Assembly: GCA_902774155.1 (NCBI GenBank)
Contig: CACYHF010000038.1
Span: 1 to 53,279 of the forward strand
DNA from: an uncultured Bacteroidia bacterium
Lineage (GTDB): Bacteria > Bacteroidota > Bacteroidia > Bacteroidales > UBA932
Length of the DNA stretch: 53,279 bases
Direction: 5' to 3'
The position numbers and the translations under genes were made by a program. Of this stretch, positions 16,593 through 24,191 are shown in pieces (the first letter of the stretch is position 1; the number at the start of each line of letters is the position of its first letter). A model generated the notes under the pieces. That model did no database searches and was not told the DNA's origin. It saw nothing but the letters and a program-made list of their open reading frames with translations.

Positions 16593-18503
16593 TCTGAAAA
16601 AATCTTCAATTGCGGCCTTGGTTTGCAGGCGCACTATGTAGGCGGTGTCGCCCAGATCGTCCGAAAGGGCATAGGGGACACGGGAGCACATACAAACGGC
16701 GGGGCCGTAGTGGTCCAGCAGTTCCTGGTGGCTGTGCTTGTAGCTATGCACGTCGCGCCGGCCCACATAACCGATATAGGCGCTTTCCCCCCGGGGCTTG
16801 CGGGCTTCGTCGAAGGCCACCATATCGGCCCAGATCTGATATACGTCGGTCTGATGGGCGTAGTTCATCATATCGGGCGTGTAGCCTCCCGGCGGGCGCA
16901 TATTCACTTCCAGGCCCACATAGTCGCCCTTCTTGCCCAGGCCTTCACGGTCGCGGTCCAGCTGGAAGAACTCCAGGTGCACGAAGCGGCTGGTAATGCC
17001 GAAAGCCTTCACGGTGCGGCGGCCGATGGCGGCCAGCTTGGCGGGCACCGTCTTGTTGGTCCAGTAGCAGCAGTCCAGGTTGCCGTGCACAATCTCCATC
17101 ACGGGCGTGGGGAACACGGTGTTGTTCTCGAAGATGGGTTCGCCCTTGGAGTTGAAGATGGCGTCGTAGCTTACCAGGAGGCCGGTAATGAACTCTTCAA
17201 TCACATAGTTACCCATATCGTGGGCGTGGGTGAGCAGCCAGGCGGCCAGTTCGTTCACGTTGTTGATCTTGGTGGTGCCGCCGGCGCCCATCCCGTTGTC
17301 GGGCTTGGCAATCACGGGGAAGCCGGTCTTCTTCACGAAGGCCTTGATCTTGAGGGCGCCTTCCGAACCCTTGATTTGCCGGGCCGTGGGGATGCCACCA
17401 AGAGCGTAGTACTTCTTCATCTCGCTCTTGTTTTTGATGGCGGCGATGTGGTCGTTCTTGATGCCGGTGTTCACGTTGAAATCCGTGCGGAGGCGGGCGT
17501 CCTGCTCCAGCCACCACTCGTTGTTGGACTCGATCCAGTCAATCTTGCCGTATCGGTGCGCAAAGAAGGCAACGGCGCGGTACATCTCGTCGTAGTCTTC
17601 CAGGTTGTGCACCTTGTAGTAGTCTGTAAGACTTTCCTTGAGACCCCAGGGGAGGTTCTCAAAGTTGGTGTCGGCAATACCCAGCACGTTCACGCCATTG
17701 GCCCTCAGGCCGGCGCAGAAATGCCAATAGGTTTCCGGGAAATGGGGAGAAATAAAGATGACGTTCATAAAACTATAGGATTTGTTTTCTTCAGATACGC
17801 GGTGCATGGCGCCCCGGGTGATTTCAAAGGCCTCGCCGCGGAGTTCGGGCCTTTTTCCGGGCTTTTGAATCACGTAACCGCCATCGCGGAACGTGTAGAA
17901 GCGGTGGTTCCAGCTATCAGGGAAGGCTACGTCCTCGAACAGACGCAGGCCGTCCACCTGGGCGTAACGCACCTGCTCCATATGGGGCACCAGCTGGATG
18001 TGGGTGAGTCCCAGGCCCTTGAGCCAGCGCCGGTAGTTGGGGTCCAGGGCTTCACCGGGGAGTTCGGGATGGGAGTAGACCAAATCTGCGCAGTTCATAC
18101 TGCCGGCACTGCAGCCCATGACCACGCCGGGGAAGTCCTGGATCAGCTCCTTCAGGCCGATTTCGTGCAGGAACTTGTTCTGGGTGGGGACGTGGCCGCC
18201 GCAGAGGACGATCCAATCGGCCTTTTTCACCAGTTCCGGCGTTTGGGCGGCGTTGTGACGGTCCAGCATGGTGATGGAGGCCGTTCGGATGCCGGAGGCG
18301 TGGATGCAGTCACTCATCCCTTTTTTCACCGATGCCGTGAAGCCTTCGTCGTCCGGGGCGGCGCTTACCAGCAGCACGCGCGGAAGCCGGTCCGGGCCGG
18401 TAACCTGGGCCAGTGCGGCCTGGACCTCGGCCAGAAAACCGTTGTCCCGGGTGAATGCGGGTTCCCCGAAGCGGGTGGGGCTGCCGGTAAGAAATAAAGT
18501 CAC
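16578..18503 (-). CDS. Peptidase S51 domain fused to an ATP-grasp ligase
   Basis: 641 residues from GTG 18503 (VTLFLTGSPTRFGEPAF); the frame is open to 18686, but that part covers the promoter and the divergent gene. Residues 1-245 are an S51 (PepE/cyanophycinase-like) domain: CGGHVPTQNKF, the nucleophile S132 in VMGCSAGSMN, and H173 in QLVPHMEQ. Residues 246-641 form a complete ATP-grasp protein beginning MNVIFISPHFPETYWHFC, with VIAKPDNGMGAGGTTK, VIEEFITGLLVSYDA and the metal-binding LEVNMRPPGGYTPD. ATP-grasp enzymes join a carboxylate to an amine; S51 enzymes hydrolyse acidic peptide bonds. A ligase and hydrolase in one chain suggests making and trimming a peptide-like compound (inference). 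The linker SEENKSYSF lacks a stop, so two separate genes joined by a sequence error remain possible. Confidence 0.82.
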   Translation of the reverse strand: MTLFLTGSPTRFGEPAFTRDNGFLAEVQAALAQVTGPDRLPRVLLVSAAPDDEGFTASVKKGMSDCIHASGIRTASITMLDRHNAAQTPELVKKADWIVLCGGHVPTQNKFLHEIGLKELIQDFPGVVMGCSAGSMNCADLVYSHPELPGEALDPNYRRWLKGLGLTHIQLVPHMEQVRYAQVDGLRLFEDVAFPDSWNHRFYTFRDGGYVIQKPGKRPELRGEAFEITRGAMHRVSEENKSYSFMNVIFISPHFPETYWHFCAGLRANGVNVLGIADTNFENLPWGLKESLTDYYKVHNLEDYDEMYRAVAFFAHRYGKIDWIESNNEWWLEQDARLRTDFNVNTGIKNDHIAAIKNKSEMKKYYALGGIPTARQIKGSEGALKIKAFVKKTGFPVIAKPDNGMGAGGTTKINNVNELAAWLLTHAHDMGNYVIEEFITGLLVSYDAIFNSKGEPIFENNTVFPTPVMEIVHGNLDCCYWTNKTVPAKLAAIGRRTVKAFGITSRFVHLEFFQLDRDREGLGKKGDYVGLEVNMRPPGGYTPDMMNYAHQTDVYQIWADMVAFDEARKPRGESAYIGYVGRRDVHSYKHSHQELLDHYGPAVCMCSRVPYALSDDLGDTAYIVRLQTKAAIEDFFRFATE

Positions 18504-18508
18504 GATTA

Positions 18509-18516
18509 CAAAGGTA
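18509..18516 (-). promoter_or_regulatory. -7 element of the S51/ATP-grasp gene
   Basis: TACCTTTG on the minus strand (18516-18509) ends 5 nt before the GTG at 18503, so the message would be leaderless or nearly so. Confidence 0.6.
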
Positions 18517-18537
18517 CGAAATATCCCGGAAAAGGCG

Positions 18538-18545
18538 TATATTTG
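18538..18545 (+). promoter_or_regulatory. -7 element of the 18562 lipoprotein gene
   Basis: TATATTTG on the plus strand, 16 nt before the ATG. It is divergent with the -7 element at 18516-18509; the two promoters are only 21 bp apart and must overlap in their upstream parts. Confidence 0.65.
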
Positions 18546-18561
18546 TAAAAACGTACAAACG

Positions 18562-18942
18562 ATGAAAAAACTGATCCTTGGGGCTCTTGCCCTGCTTACC
18601 CTGGCCGGATGCGGCGTGAGCTCCCCGGCCGTGACCACCACTTCTTCCACTACCACCAAGGCTTCAACGCCCGCCAAAACCACCAAGGCTTCGGAGGCCT
18701 ATCTGGTCTTTACCGCAGATTCCCAGGAAAGCATCGTGGTAACGGTGGACGGCAAACAATATCAGAAGGAAACCGTCCAGGTGAAGAGTTCCGGCAGCAT
18801 GAAGGAACTCCAGGAAATGGCCGGAAACATCATCACGCTCAGCCCCGGCACACACCAGGTTCGCGTAACCAAGGGCGGGAAACAGGTGTATCAGCAGAGC
18901 GTTTCCATCAACGCCCAGGAACGAAAAGTGATCAGACTATAG
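18562..18942 (+). CDS. Small lipoprotein of unknown function
   Basis: 126 residues: MKKLILGALALLTLAGCG is a clear lipoprotein signal (lipobox LAGC). A low-complexity Thr/Ser/Ala linker of about 25 residues follows, and then a domain of about 85 residues with VVTVDGKQYQKETVQVKSSG and LSPGTHQVRVTKGGKQVYQQ. The latter resembles a PEGA-like beta module (G-x-H-x-V-x-V pattern), suggesting an envelope anchor. No enzymatic motif is seen. It is divergent from the S51/ATP-grasp gene and monocistronic, ending at a terminator. Confidence 0.75.
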   Translation: MKKLILGALALLTLAGCGVSSPAVTTTSSTTTKASTPAKTTKASEAYLVFTADSQESIVVTVDGKQYQKETVQVKSSGSMKELQEMAGNIITLSPGTHQVRVTKGGKQVYQQSVSINAQERKVIRL

Positions 18943-18963
18943 GCTTTTCTCCCTTTTATTGTA

Positions 18964-18993
18964 CCCGGCTTGCTTTTCGCGGCCGGGTTTTTT
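18964..18993 (+). terminator. Rho-independent terminator
   Basis: CCCGGC (18964-18969) pairs with GCCGGG (18982-18987), followed by six T, 21 nt after the lipoprotein stop. Confidence 0.85.
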
Positions 18994-19355
18994 GTGCGGG
19001 AAGGGTGCGTTCTTCCGGCCATTCGCTCCAGAATCGCACCCTCCCCGCCATATGGTCCAGAGGAGCCGGGAGGGTTTGTCATTCTGAGGTGCCGCCTCCT
19101 CTTGTCATTCTGAGCGAAGCGAAGAATCCGTAGGCGGTAATGGGGCAGATGCGCTTTAAGTTTTTAAAGCACGGTTTTGTAGCTGCAGGGGTGAATATGC
19201 GCTTGAGACAGGGTTCATTCCACCCGCTGAAGTACACAATCTGCTACTCAGTACGTAAAGTGTGCTTCAAGTTTTTAAGGTGAAGATAGTATTATAATTT
19301 GGGTGGCGTTACCTTTAAAGGGATCCTAAACTGGCACGTATTTGGAGAAAACATT
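18994..19355 (+). other. 362-bp region without genes upstream of the orphan PIN gene
   Basis: It holds a dispersed repeat (19077-19130) and two TTTTTAA(A/G) direct-repeat-like stretches (near 19161 and 19272, each with caagtttttaa or taagtttttaa). A possible -7 element TACCTTTA lies at 19310-19317. No antitoxin-like frame is visible, so the region may be where one was lost. Confidence 0.5.
19077..19130. repeat. Dispersed GTCATTCTGAG repeat, one partial and one full copy
   Basis: TTGTCATTCTGAG occurs at 19077-19089, and again at 19102 continuing GCGAAGCGAAGAATC to about 19128. The same unit lies inside dsbD at 34420-34447. The pattern looks like an extragenic palindromic repeat family. Confidence 0.65.
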
Positions 19356-19787
19356 ATGACACAGAAAGTATTCTTTGATACGAATGTCCTGCTGGATTTA
19401 CTGCTTCCGGAGCGGAAATCCGCTTGTGTGGTGGCCATTCTTTCGGCGGTTAAAATGCACAAGTTCGAGGGCCAAATCTCAACTCAAAGTATTCTGGATG
19501 CAAAATACAGTTCCAGAAAGCAAGGCATTCCATTTGAGCGGTTTAAGGCTTTTTACGAAGAACTCAGGCGCTTTATCAATTTCGGAGAGATAGACCCCAT
19601 GCATCTGGACTGGGCCTTTGAGCATTATTCCGGGGACCTGGAAGACGACGCCCAGTATGCCAGCGCCTACGATGCCTGCTGCGACTATTTCCTAACCCGT
19701 GACATCCAACTTCAGGAGCGCAACAGCGAACTCTGCCCCATGACCGTCATTACTCCGGAAGAATTTCTCTCCCAAATGTTGGATTGA
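19356..19787 (+). CDS. Orphan PIN-domain protein
   Basis: 143 residues from ATG 19356 (MTQKVFFDTNVLLDLLLPER); the longer frame from 19299 lacks support. The opening motif FDTNVLLDLLL is the same as in the toxin at 11727. A second acidic cluster is HYSGDLEDDAQYASAYDACCDYFLTRD, the typical PIN C-terminal site. It is presumably an RNase toxin of VapC type. No antitoxin gene is seen on either side. The 3' end overlaps the convergent cutC by 38 bp. Confidence 0.8.
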   Translation: MTQKVFFDTNVLLDLLLPERKSACVVAILSAVKMHKFEGQISTQSILDAKYSSRKQGIPFERFKAFYEELRRFINFGEIDPMHLDWAFEHYSGDLEDDAQYASAYDACCDYFLTRDIQLQERNSELCPMTVITPEEFLSQMLD

Positions 19788-20451
19788 TTTGTCGCAGAAT
19801 GGCCGCGACGGTGCGGGAAGACGTGACCTTGCGGCCATTTACTGTATGGGAGGCGGAGGCGTGGATTTCCGTGCAGCCGGTGAGTTCCAGGATGCGGCGG
19901 GCGTTCCGCGGGGTGACACCGCAACCGGGCAGGAGGCCAATGCGTCCGGCGGCCTGCTCCCGCAGGGCGCGGACCATGTCGGTGCCTTCGGCCACCGTAG
20001 GGGCCTGTCCGGAGGTGAGCAGACGCGTGCAGCCCAGGCCGATGATGGCTTCCAGCGCATCGAAGGGCAGACGACACACATCAAAGGCCCGGTGGAAAGT
20101 GACGTTGCGGGCATCGGCCATCAAAATCTGCATGGCGGGCACATCCACGTCGCCGGAAGGGGTAAGGCAGCCGATGACGATGCCGTCGGCCCCCAGGGAA
20201 AGGGCCGTGCGGATATCGGCCGCCATTTGCTGCAGCTCGGCGGGGGAGTAGCAGAAATCTCCGGGACGGGGCCGGATGAGTACGTGGATGGTAAGTTGGG
20301 GATAGCGGGCACGGGCGGTGCGGAGGTCTTCCCACGCGGGCGTGAGGCCGTCCTGTTCCAGGGCGCTGCAAAGCTCGATGCGCGGCGCTCCGCCCTTAAC
20401 GGCGGCGCGCACGCTGTCCAGGTTGCCGCAGCACACTTCCAACAGCCTCAT
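19750..20451 (-). CDS. cutC: CutC family protein (copper homeostasis)
   Basis: 233 residues from ATG 20451 (MRLLEVCCGNLDSVRAAVKG); the open frame to 20802 upstream is alkyltransferase DNA. CutC signatures are present: GGAPRIELCSALEQDGLTPAW, VLIRPRPGDFCYSP, GADGIVIGCLTPSGDVD, TFHRAFD, LLTSGQAPT and LLPGCGVTPRN. The family is a TIM barrel once linked to copper tolerance; its chemistry is not settled. The ATG overlaps the upstream alkyltransferase stop by 4 nt, so they are coupled. It is last gene of a long minus-strand cluster. Confidence 0.92.
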   Translation of the reverse strand: MRLLEVCCGNLDSVRAAVKGGAPRIELCSALEQDGLTPAWEDLRTARARYPQLTIHVLIRPRPGDFCYSPAELQQMAADIRTALSLGADGIVIGCLTPSGDVDVPAMQILMADARNVTFHRAFDVCRLPFDALEAIIGLGCTRLLTSGQAPTVAEGTDMVRALREQAAGRIGLLPGCGVTPRNARRILELTGCTEIHASASHTVNGRKVTSSRTVAAILRQINPTFGREILPE

Positions 20452-20984
20452 TGCGCCAGCTGCCGTTTGATGAGTTCGCGTTTGAGTTCGCTGCCATAGG
20501 CGTAGGCACCCACGTCCAGGCTGTTCAGCAGGTACAGGTCGCTGCCTTTGAAGAGCGTCTTCTGGGCCAGGGTATGGATTTCGGCCGCTTTGTCCAGCGA
20601 CTCCTTGGGCACCACCAGGTGGCAGGGAATTACATACGCCACCGGATTCAGGGCCACTACGTGGGCCACGGCGCGTACGCCCTGCGGATTGTCCACCAGG
20701 GCGGCCAGTTCCGTGTAGCTGTACAGTTTCCGGGGCAGGTCGAAAAGCTTCTTCCACACATTCAGTTGGAAGGGGGTGCCGAAGAGCCGGAGGTCTTCCC
20801 ACTTGAGATAGGAGGCATACTCCAGAAGCTCTTCCGTGTCGATTTTCCGCGTGCCCAGGGAGAAGGTTTCCTCCGCGGGCAGTTTGGCGATTTCCGCGGC
20901 GATGCGCGGGAGATGGCGGTAGTCGGTGGCAATGGAGGCAACCTTCCCGTCTATCTCAGTTACAATCCATTGTTGGTCTTCCAT
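20448..20984 (-). CDS. Methylated-DNA--protein-cysteine methyltransferase
   Basis: 178 residues. The C-terminal alkyltransferase domain (about residues 70-160) contains GTPFQLNVWKKLFDLPRKLYSY, a recognition-helix region with VRAVAHVVALNP, and the acceptor cysteine C121 in VIPCHLVVP. The common motif is PCHR(V/I); here Arg is replaced by Leu. It repairs O6-alkylguanine in a suicide reaction. The N-terminal 65 residues are the usual poorly conserved domain. It starts 1 nt after the DUF3298-like gene stops and overlaps cutC, giving a compact operon. Confidence 0.88.
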   Translation of the reverse strand: MEDQQWIVTEIDGKVASIATDYRHLPRIAAEIAKLPAEETFSLGTRKIDTEELLEYASYLKWEDLRLFGTPFQLNVWKKLFDLPRKLYSYTELAALVDNPQGVRAVAHVVALNPVAYVIPCHLVVPKESLDKAAEIHTLAQKTLFKGSDLYLLNSLDVGAYAYGSELKRELIKRQLAQ

Positions 20985-20985
20985 A

Positions 20986-21720
20986 CTATTTCAAATACGG
21001 CTGTAGTTGCTGCCAGGTGAGGGTGGCGGAGATGATGCCCAGGGCATAGGGGCCGGCCTCGTAGGGCTGGAATATCCATTCCACGCCGTCCTTTCCTACG
21101 GAGAAATTCCCGTTGGGAGCGATGGCTTCCGGTTCCACCAGTTCGGCCAGTTCGGGGTCATCGGCCTGCATGGCGCTGCTCACCGCCGCTCGCATGAGTT
21201 CTGCGACCGGCTGGGCATAGCCTTCCACGAACAAATCGGCCTCCGAGAGGGTTTCCCCCGTGTTTTTGTCAAAGACAATCTGGCTCAGGGTCTGGATGCC
21301 GTGCGCGCCGCCGCGGAAGCTGTAATAGCTGAGCAGGTAGTTTTTCCAATGCCGATAATCCTCCGTGAAGGAGCCCTCCAGATGGTCTTCCCAGGTGCGG
21401 ATGCCTTCCTTTTCGGGGCCGCTGTTTTCCGAGAGGTACTCGTCGATGAGGTTCTCGCGGTAGCGGACGGCCGTTTCTTCCACCGTGCCCGGCGCATCTT
21501 CCAGGTCGAAGGCCTGGGTGAGGATGGTGCCGTTCATCTGGTCCAGCACCTCCTGGGGCAGTCCTTTCTTCGCATACTCCAGGCTCACGGAGAAGAAGAG
21601 GGTGTCGGCCTGGTCTTCCGCGAGCGGAAGTGCCAGGTCGTCTTCATAAAGCGCCGCCCGGAAGGGGTGGCAGGCCGATAAGAGCAAGAGGGCCGATGCA
21701 ATGACAAGTGCTTTTTTCAT
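20986..21720 (-). CDS. DUF3298/RsiV-like lipoprotein
   Basis: 244 residues with lipoprotein signal MKKALVIASALLLLSAC. The second half has YYSFRGGAHGIQTLSQIVFDK, then NTGETLSEADLF and a final WIFQPYEAGPYALG, which is the pattern of the DUF4163/DUF3298 pair found in RsiV and PdaC-type envelope proteins. In RsiV this domain binds lysozyme; here ligand and role are unknown. No transmembrane anti-sigma segment is present, so it is not an RsiV. It begins 4 nt after the DPP-like gene stops. Confidence 0.78.
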   Translation of the reverse strand: MKKALVIASALLLLSACHPFRAALYEDDLALPLAEDQADTLFFSVSLEYAKKGLPQEVLDQMNGTILTQAFDLEDAPGTVEETAVRYRENLIDEYLSENSGPEKEGIRTWEDHLEGSFTEDYRHWKNYLLSYYSFRGGAHGIQTLSQIVFDKNTGETLSEADLFVEGYAQPVAELMRAAVSSAMQADDPELAELVEPEAIAPNGNFSVGKDGVEWIFQPYEAGPYALGIISATLTWQQLQPYLK

Positions 21721-21724
21721 GCCG

Positions 21725-24136
21725 TTAATCGTTGTTCAGTTCCGTTACATCCACCGGGCGTTCACGCTTGTCGCCGATGAGCCAGCGGGAATACCAATCG
21801 GCCATTTTCCAGAAGAAATAGTCGTTCATATCGCCGAAGCCGTGACGCTGGCCGGGCAGGATCACCAGCTCGAAGCGCTTGTGGGCTTTGATGAGGTCGT
21901 TTACCACGCGGATGGTGTTGGCGGGGTTCACGTTGTTGTCCTGGTCTCCGTGCACCAGCATCAGGTGGCCCTTGAGGCGGGAGGCAATCTCCTGATTGGT
22001 CTTGATGTTATACACGAAGGAGGTGTCTCCCTTGGAAACCTTTTCCTGGATGCCGTGGTGCTGTTCGCTCCACCAGCGGTTGTAGATGCTGTTGTCGTGG
22101 TTGCCGGCGCAGGAGACGGCGGCCTTGAAGAAGTCGTTGTACTGGAGGATGGCGGCCGTGGACATGAATCCGCCGCCGGAATGGCCGTGGATGCCCACGC
22201 GCTCGATGTCAATCCACTTGTGGCGGGCGGCCAGCTGCTGGATGGCATATTTCTGGTCTTCCAGGCCGTAGTCGCGCAGGTTGCCGTAGCCGTAGTTGTG
22301 GTACCACTTGGAACGGTTGGGATGGCCGCCGCGGTTGCCCACGGTAATCACGATCATGCCCAGCTGGGCCAGCTGGTCCGTGCGCAGGTTGAAGCGCCAG
22401 GAGATGTCGTTGGCCTCTACCTGCGGACCGGGATACACATAATCCGCAATGGCGTACACCTTGGTGGAGTCGAAGTTGAAGGGCTTGTGCAGTTCACCCC
22501 AGAGGTCCGTGATGCCATCGGCCGCCTTGACTTTGAAACGCTCGGGGAACTTGTACCCGGCTGCCAGCAGGCGGGAGAAATCGGCCTCTTCCAGCTGGGT
22601 GCGCTTACCCGTGGCGGTGTTCACCAGCATCACGGCGGGCTTGTAGTCCACACGGGAGTAATTGGCCACTATGTATTTACCGTTGTCGGAGGCGGTGGCC
22701 AGCACGTCCATATCGTCCATGTCCAGCTGCACCATAGGGCCGCCGGTGAGCGGCACGCGGTAGTTGTGCATCTGGTAGGGGTTTTCGCCGGGGTTCACGC
22801 CACAGGCGCTCACCACCAGATAGCCACTGGCTACGCCCAGGACGTCTTCCACGTGGAAGGAACCTTCCGTAAGGTTCTTCTTAAGGGTGCCGTCGGGGCC
22901 GTAGAGGTACAGGTTGGCCCAGCCGTTGCGTTCACTCCACCAGACGAAATCTCCGCCGGGCAGGAACTTGGGCTGGCGGGTTTCCACATACGTATTCATC
23001 CGTTCGGAAACCACGGTGCGGGTGCTGTCGGCCGATAAATCCACGCGGCACAGGTCCCAGCGTTTGAGGTCGCGGCTGCCACGCAGGAGCCAGAAACCTT
23101 TGTCATCGCCCAGCCATTTCATACTGCGATAATCCTTGTAGGCGTCTTCGGCCTTCATTTCGGCATTCAGGATATCGCCGTCCTGGTCTTTGAAGGCGTT
23201 CCAGGCCACTTTTTTCACGTTGCCGTCCAGGTCCAGGATGCAGAGCTCTCCTTTGGGGCCGGGCTCTCCGGGCATCTGGTAATGGTAGGCTTCCAGTTCG
23301 GGACGGGGCTTGGCCAGGGAGTTGATTACCCAGAACTCCTTCACGGCGCTCATATCCCAGCGCAGGAGGGCGAAGTGCTTGCCGTCCGGCGACCAGCTGC
23401 CGCGGGCGAACTTGCGGGCGGTGGAATCGGCCTCCATATCCCCGTTGTAATTATCGGAGAGCCAGGAGTGGTTCCTGGTGCCGTCGGTGGTGAGGGCGCG
23501 TTCCACCAGGGTGGTGTCCTTGGCATCTTTGGCGGCCTTTTTCAGGTTTTCGCGGTCCATCACCCACAGGTTGTGATTCTTCACATACAGGCCGATGGAA
23601 CCGTCCGGGCTCACGTGCGCCCAGGAAGGATATTCATCCTTGTGTTCTTCCGTATCCCAGGTGAGTTCCCGGGTGGCGAGGTCATAGTAGAAACGGTATT
23701 CCACGAACTTGCCGGTGGTGTTGCCGGCGCTGTCCCGCTTCTCCGTCTTGGATTTCATATCCCACTGGAAGCGTTTGTCTTCCTTGAGCTCCAGCTTCAG
23801 GTTCAGGTGCTGGGCGTCGTACGGGTCACGGGTTACTTCCGTGAGCTGGCGGGCCAGCTTTTCCAGGTCGAAGATTTCCTGTTTGGTGCCGGTGGCGGCG
23901 TCTACCAGGTAATAGCGGGTACCTTCGGCCGTTTTCCAGCTGTACCAGAATTTATCGCTGTGGGCGAACCAGTTGGGACGGATGCGGGTGCTGTACACCA
24001 TATTGCGCACGCTCTTGCTGGAGAAGCGGGCGGCCTGGGCATAATCGGCCTTTTGTACCTTGCGGGGTTCCTGGGGCTTCTGGGCCTGGAGCGTCACGCA
24101 CAGCAGCAGGCCGATGAGGGGAAGGATTCTTTTCAT
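21725..24136 (-). CDS. S9 prolyl oligopeptidase/DPP IV-like exported peptidase
   Basis: 803 residues from ATG 24136 (MKRILPLIGLLLCVTLQAQ), a clean signal peptide. A beta-propeller domain with repeated W/D-rich blades fills residues about 60-560. The alpha/beta-hydrolase domain at the end carries the triad S653 in GIHGHSGGGF, D733 in VHGDQDNNV and H765 in LPGQRHGFGD. It is expected to release dipeptides after proline or alanine in the periplasm, like other Bacteroidales DPPs. Its own promoter lies between it and the GH2 gene, and the DUF3298-like, alkyltransferase and cutC genes follow closely. Confidence 0.93.
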   Translation of the reverse strand: MKRILPLIGLLLCVTLQAQKPQEPRKVQKADYAQAARFSSKSVRNMVYSTRIRPNWFAHSDKFWYSWKTAEGTRYYLVDAATGTKQEIFDLEKLARQLTEVTRDPYDAQHLNLKLELKEDKRFQWDMKSKTEKRDSAGNTTGKFVEYRFYYDLATRELTWDTEEHKDEYPSWAHVSPDGSIGLYVKNHNLWVMDRENLKKAAKDAKDTTLVERALTTDGTRNHSWLSDNYNGDMEADSTARKFARGSWSPDGKHFALLRWDMSAVKEFWVINSLAKPRPELEAYHYQMPGEPGPKGELCILDLDGNVKKVAWNAFKDQDGDILNAEMKAEDAYKDYRSMKWLGDDKGFWLLRGSRDLKRWDLCRVDLSADSTRTVVSERMNTYVETRQPKFLPGGDFVWWSERNGWANLYLYGPDGTLKKNLTEGSFHVEDVLGVASGYLVVSACGVNPGENPYQMHNYRVPLTGGPMVQLDMDDMDVLATASDNGKYIVANYSRVDYKPAVMLVNTATGKRTQLEEADFSRLLAAGYKFPERFKVKAADGITDLWGELHKPFNFDSTKVYAIADYVYPGPQVEANDISWRFNLRTDQLAQLGMIVITVGNRGGHPNRSKWYHNYGYGNLRDYGLEDQKYAIQQLAARHKWIDIERVGIHGHSGGGFMSTAAILQYNDFFKAAVSCAGNHDNSIYNRWWSEQHHGIQEKVSKGDTSFVYNIKTNQEIASRLKGHLMLVHGDQDNNVNPANTIRVVNDLIKAHKRFELVILPGQRHGFGDMNDYFFWKMADWYSRWLIGDKRERPVDVTELNND

Positions 24137-24154
24137 ACGTATGCGGATATGAAA

Positions 24155-24185
24155 CAAAGATAATGATTCTGCGGAATATATCCAA
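24155..24185 (-). promoter_or_regulatory. Promoter of the DPP-like gene
   Basis: On the minus strand TTGG (24185-24182), 19 nt, then TATCTTTG (24162-24155), 18 nt before the ATG. Confidence 0.75.
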
Positions 24186-24191
24186 TGATAT

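Noticed and set aside
16623-18497. 624-codon frame opposite the S51/ATP-grasp gene
   Set aside because: The minus-strand protein has all catalytic motifs; the plus-strand frame is a by-product of GC-biased third positions.
21701-23038. 445-codon frame opposite the DPP-like peptidase
   Set aside because: Same reason: the peptidase triad and signal peptide on the minus strand are clear, and this frame has no motif.
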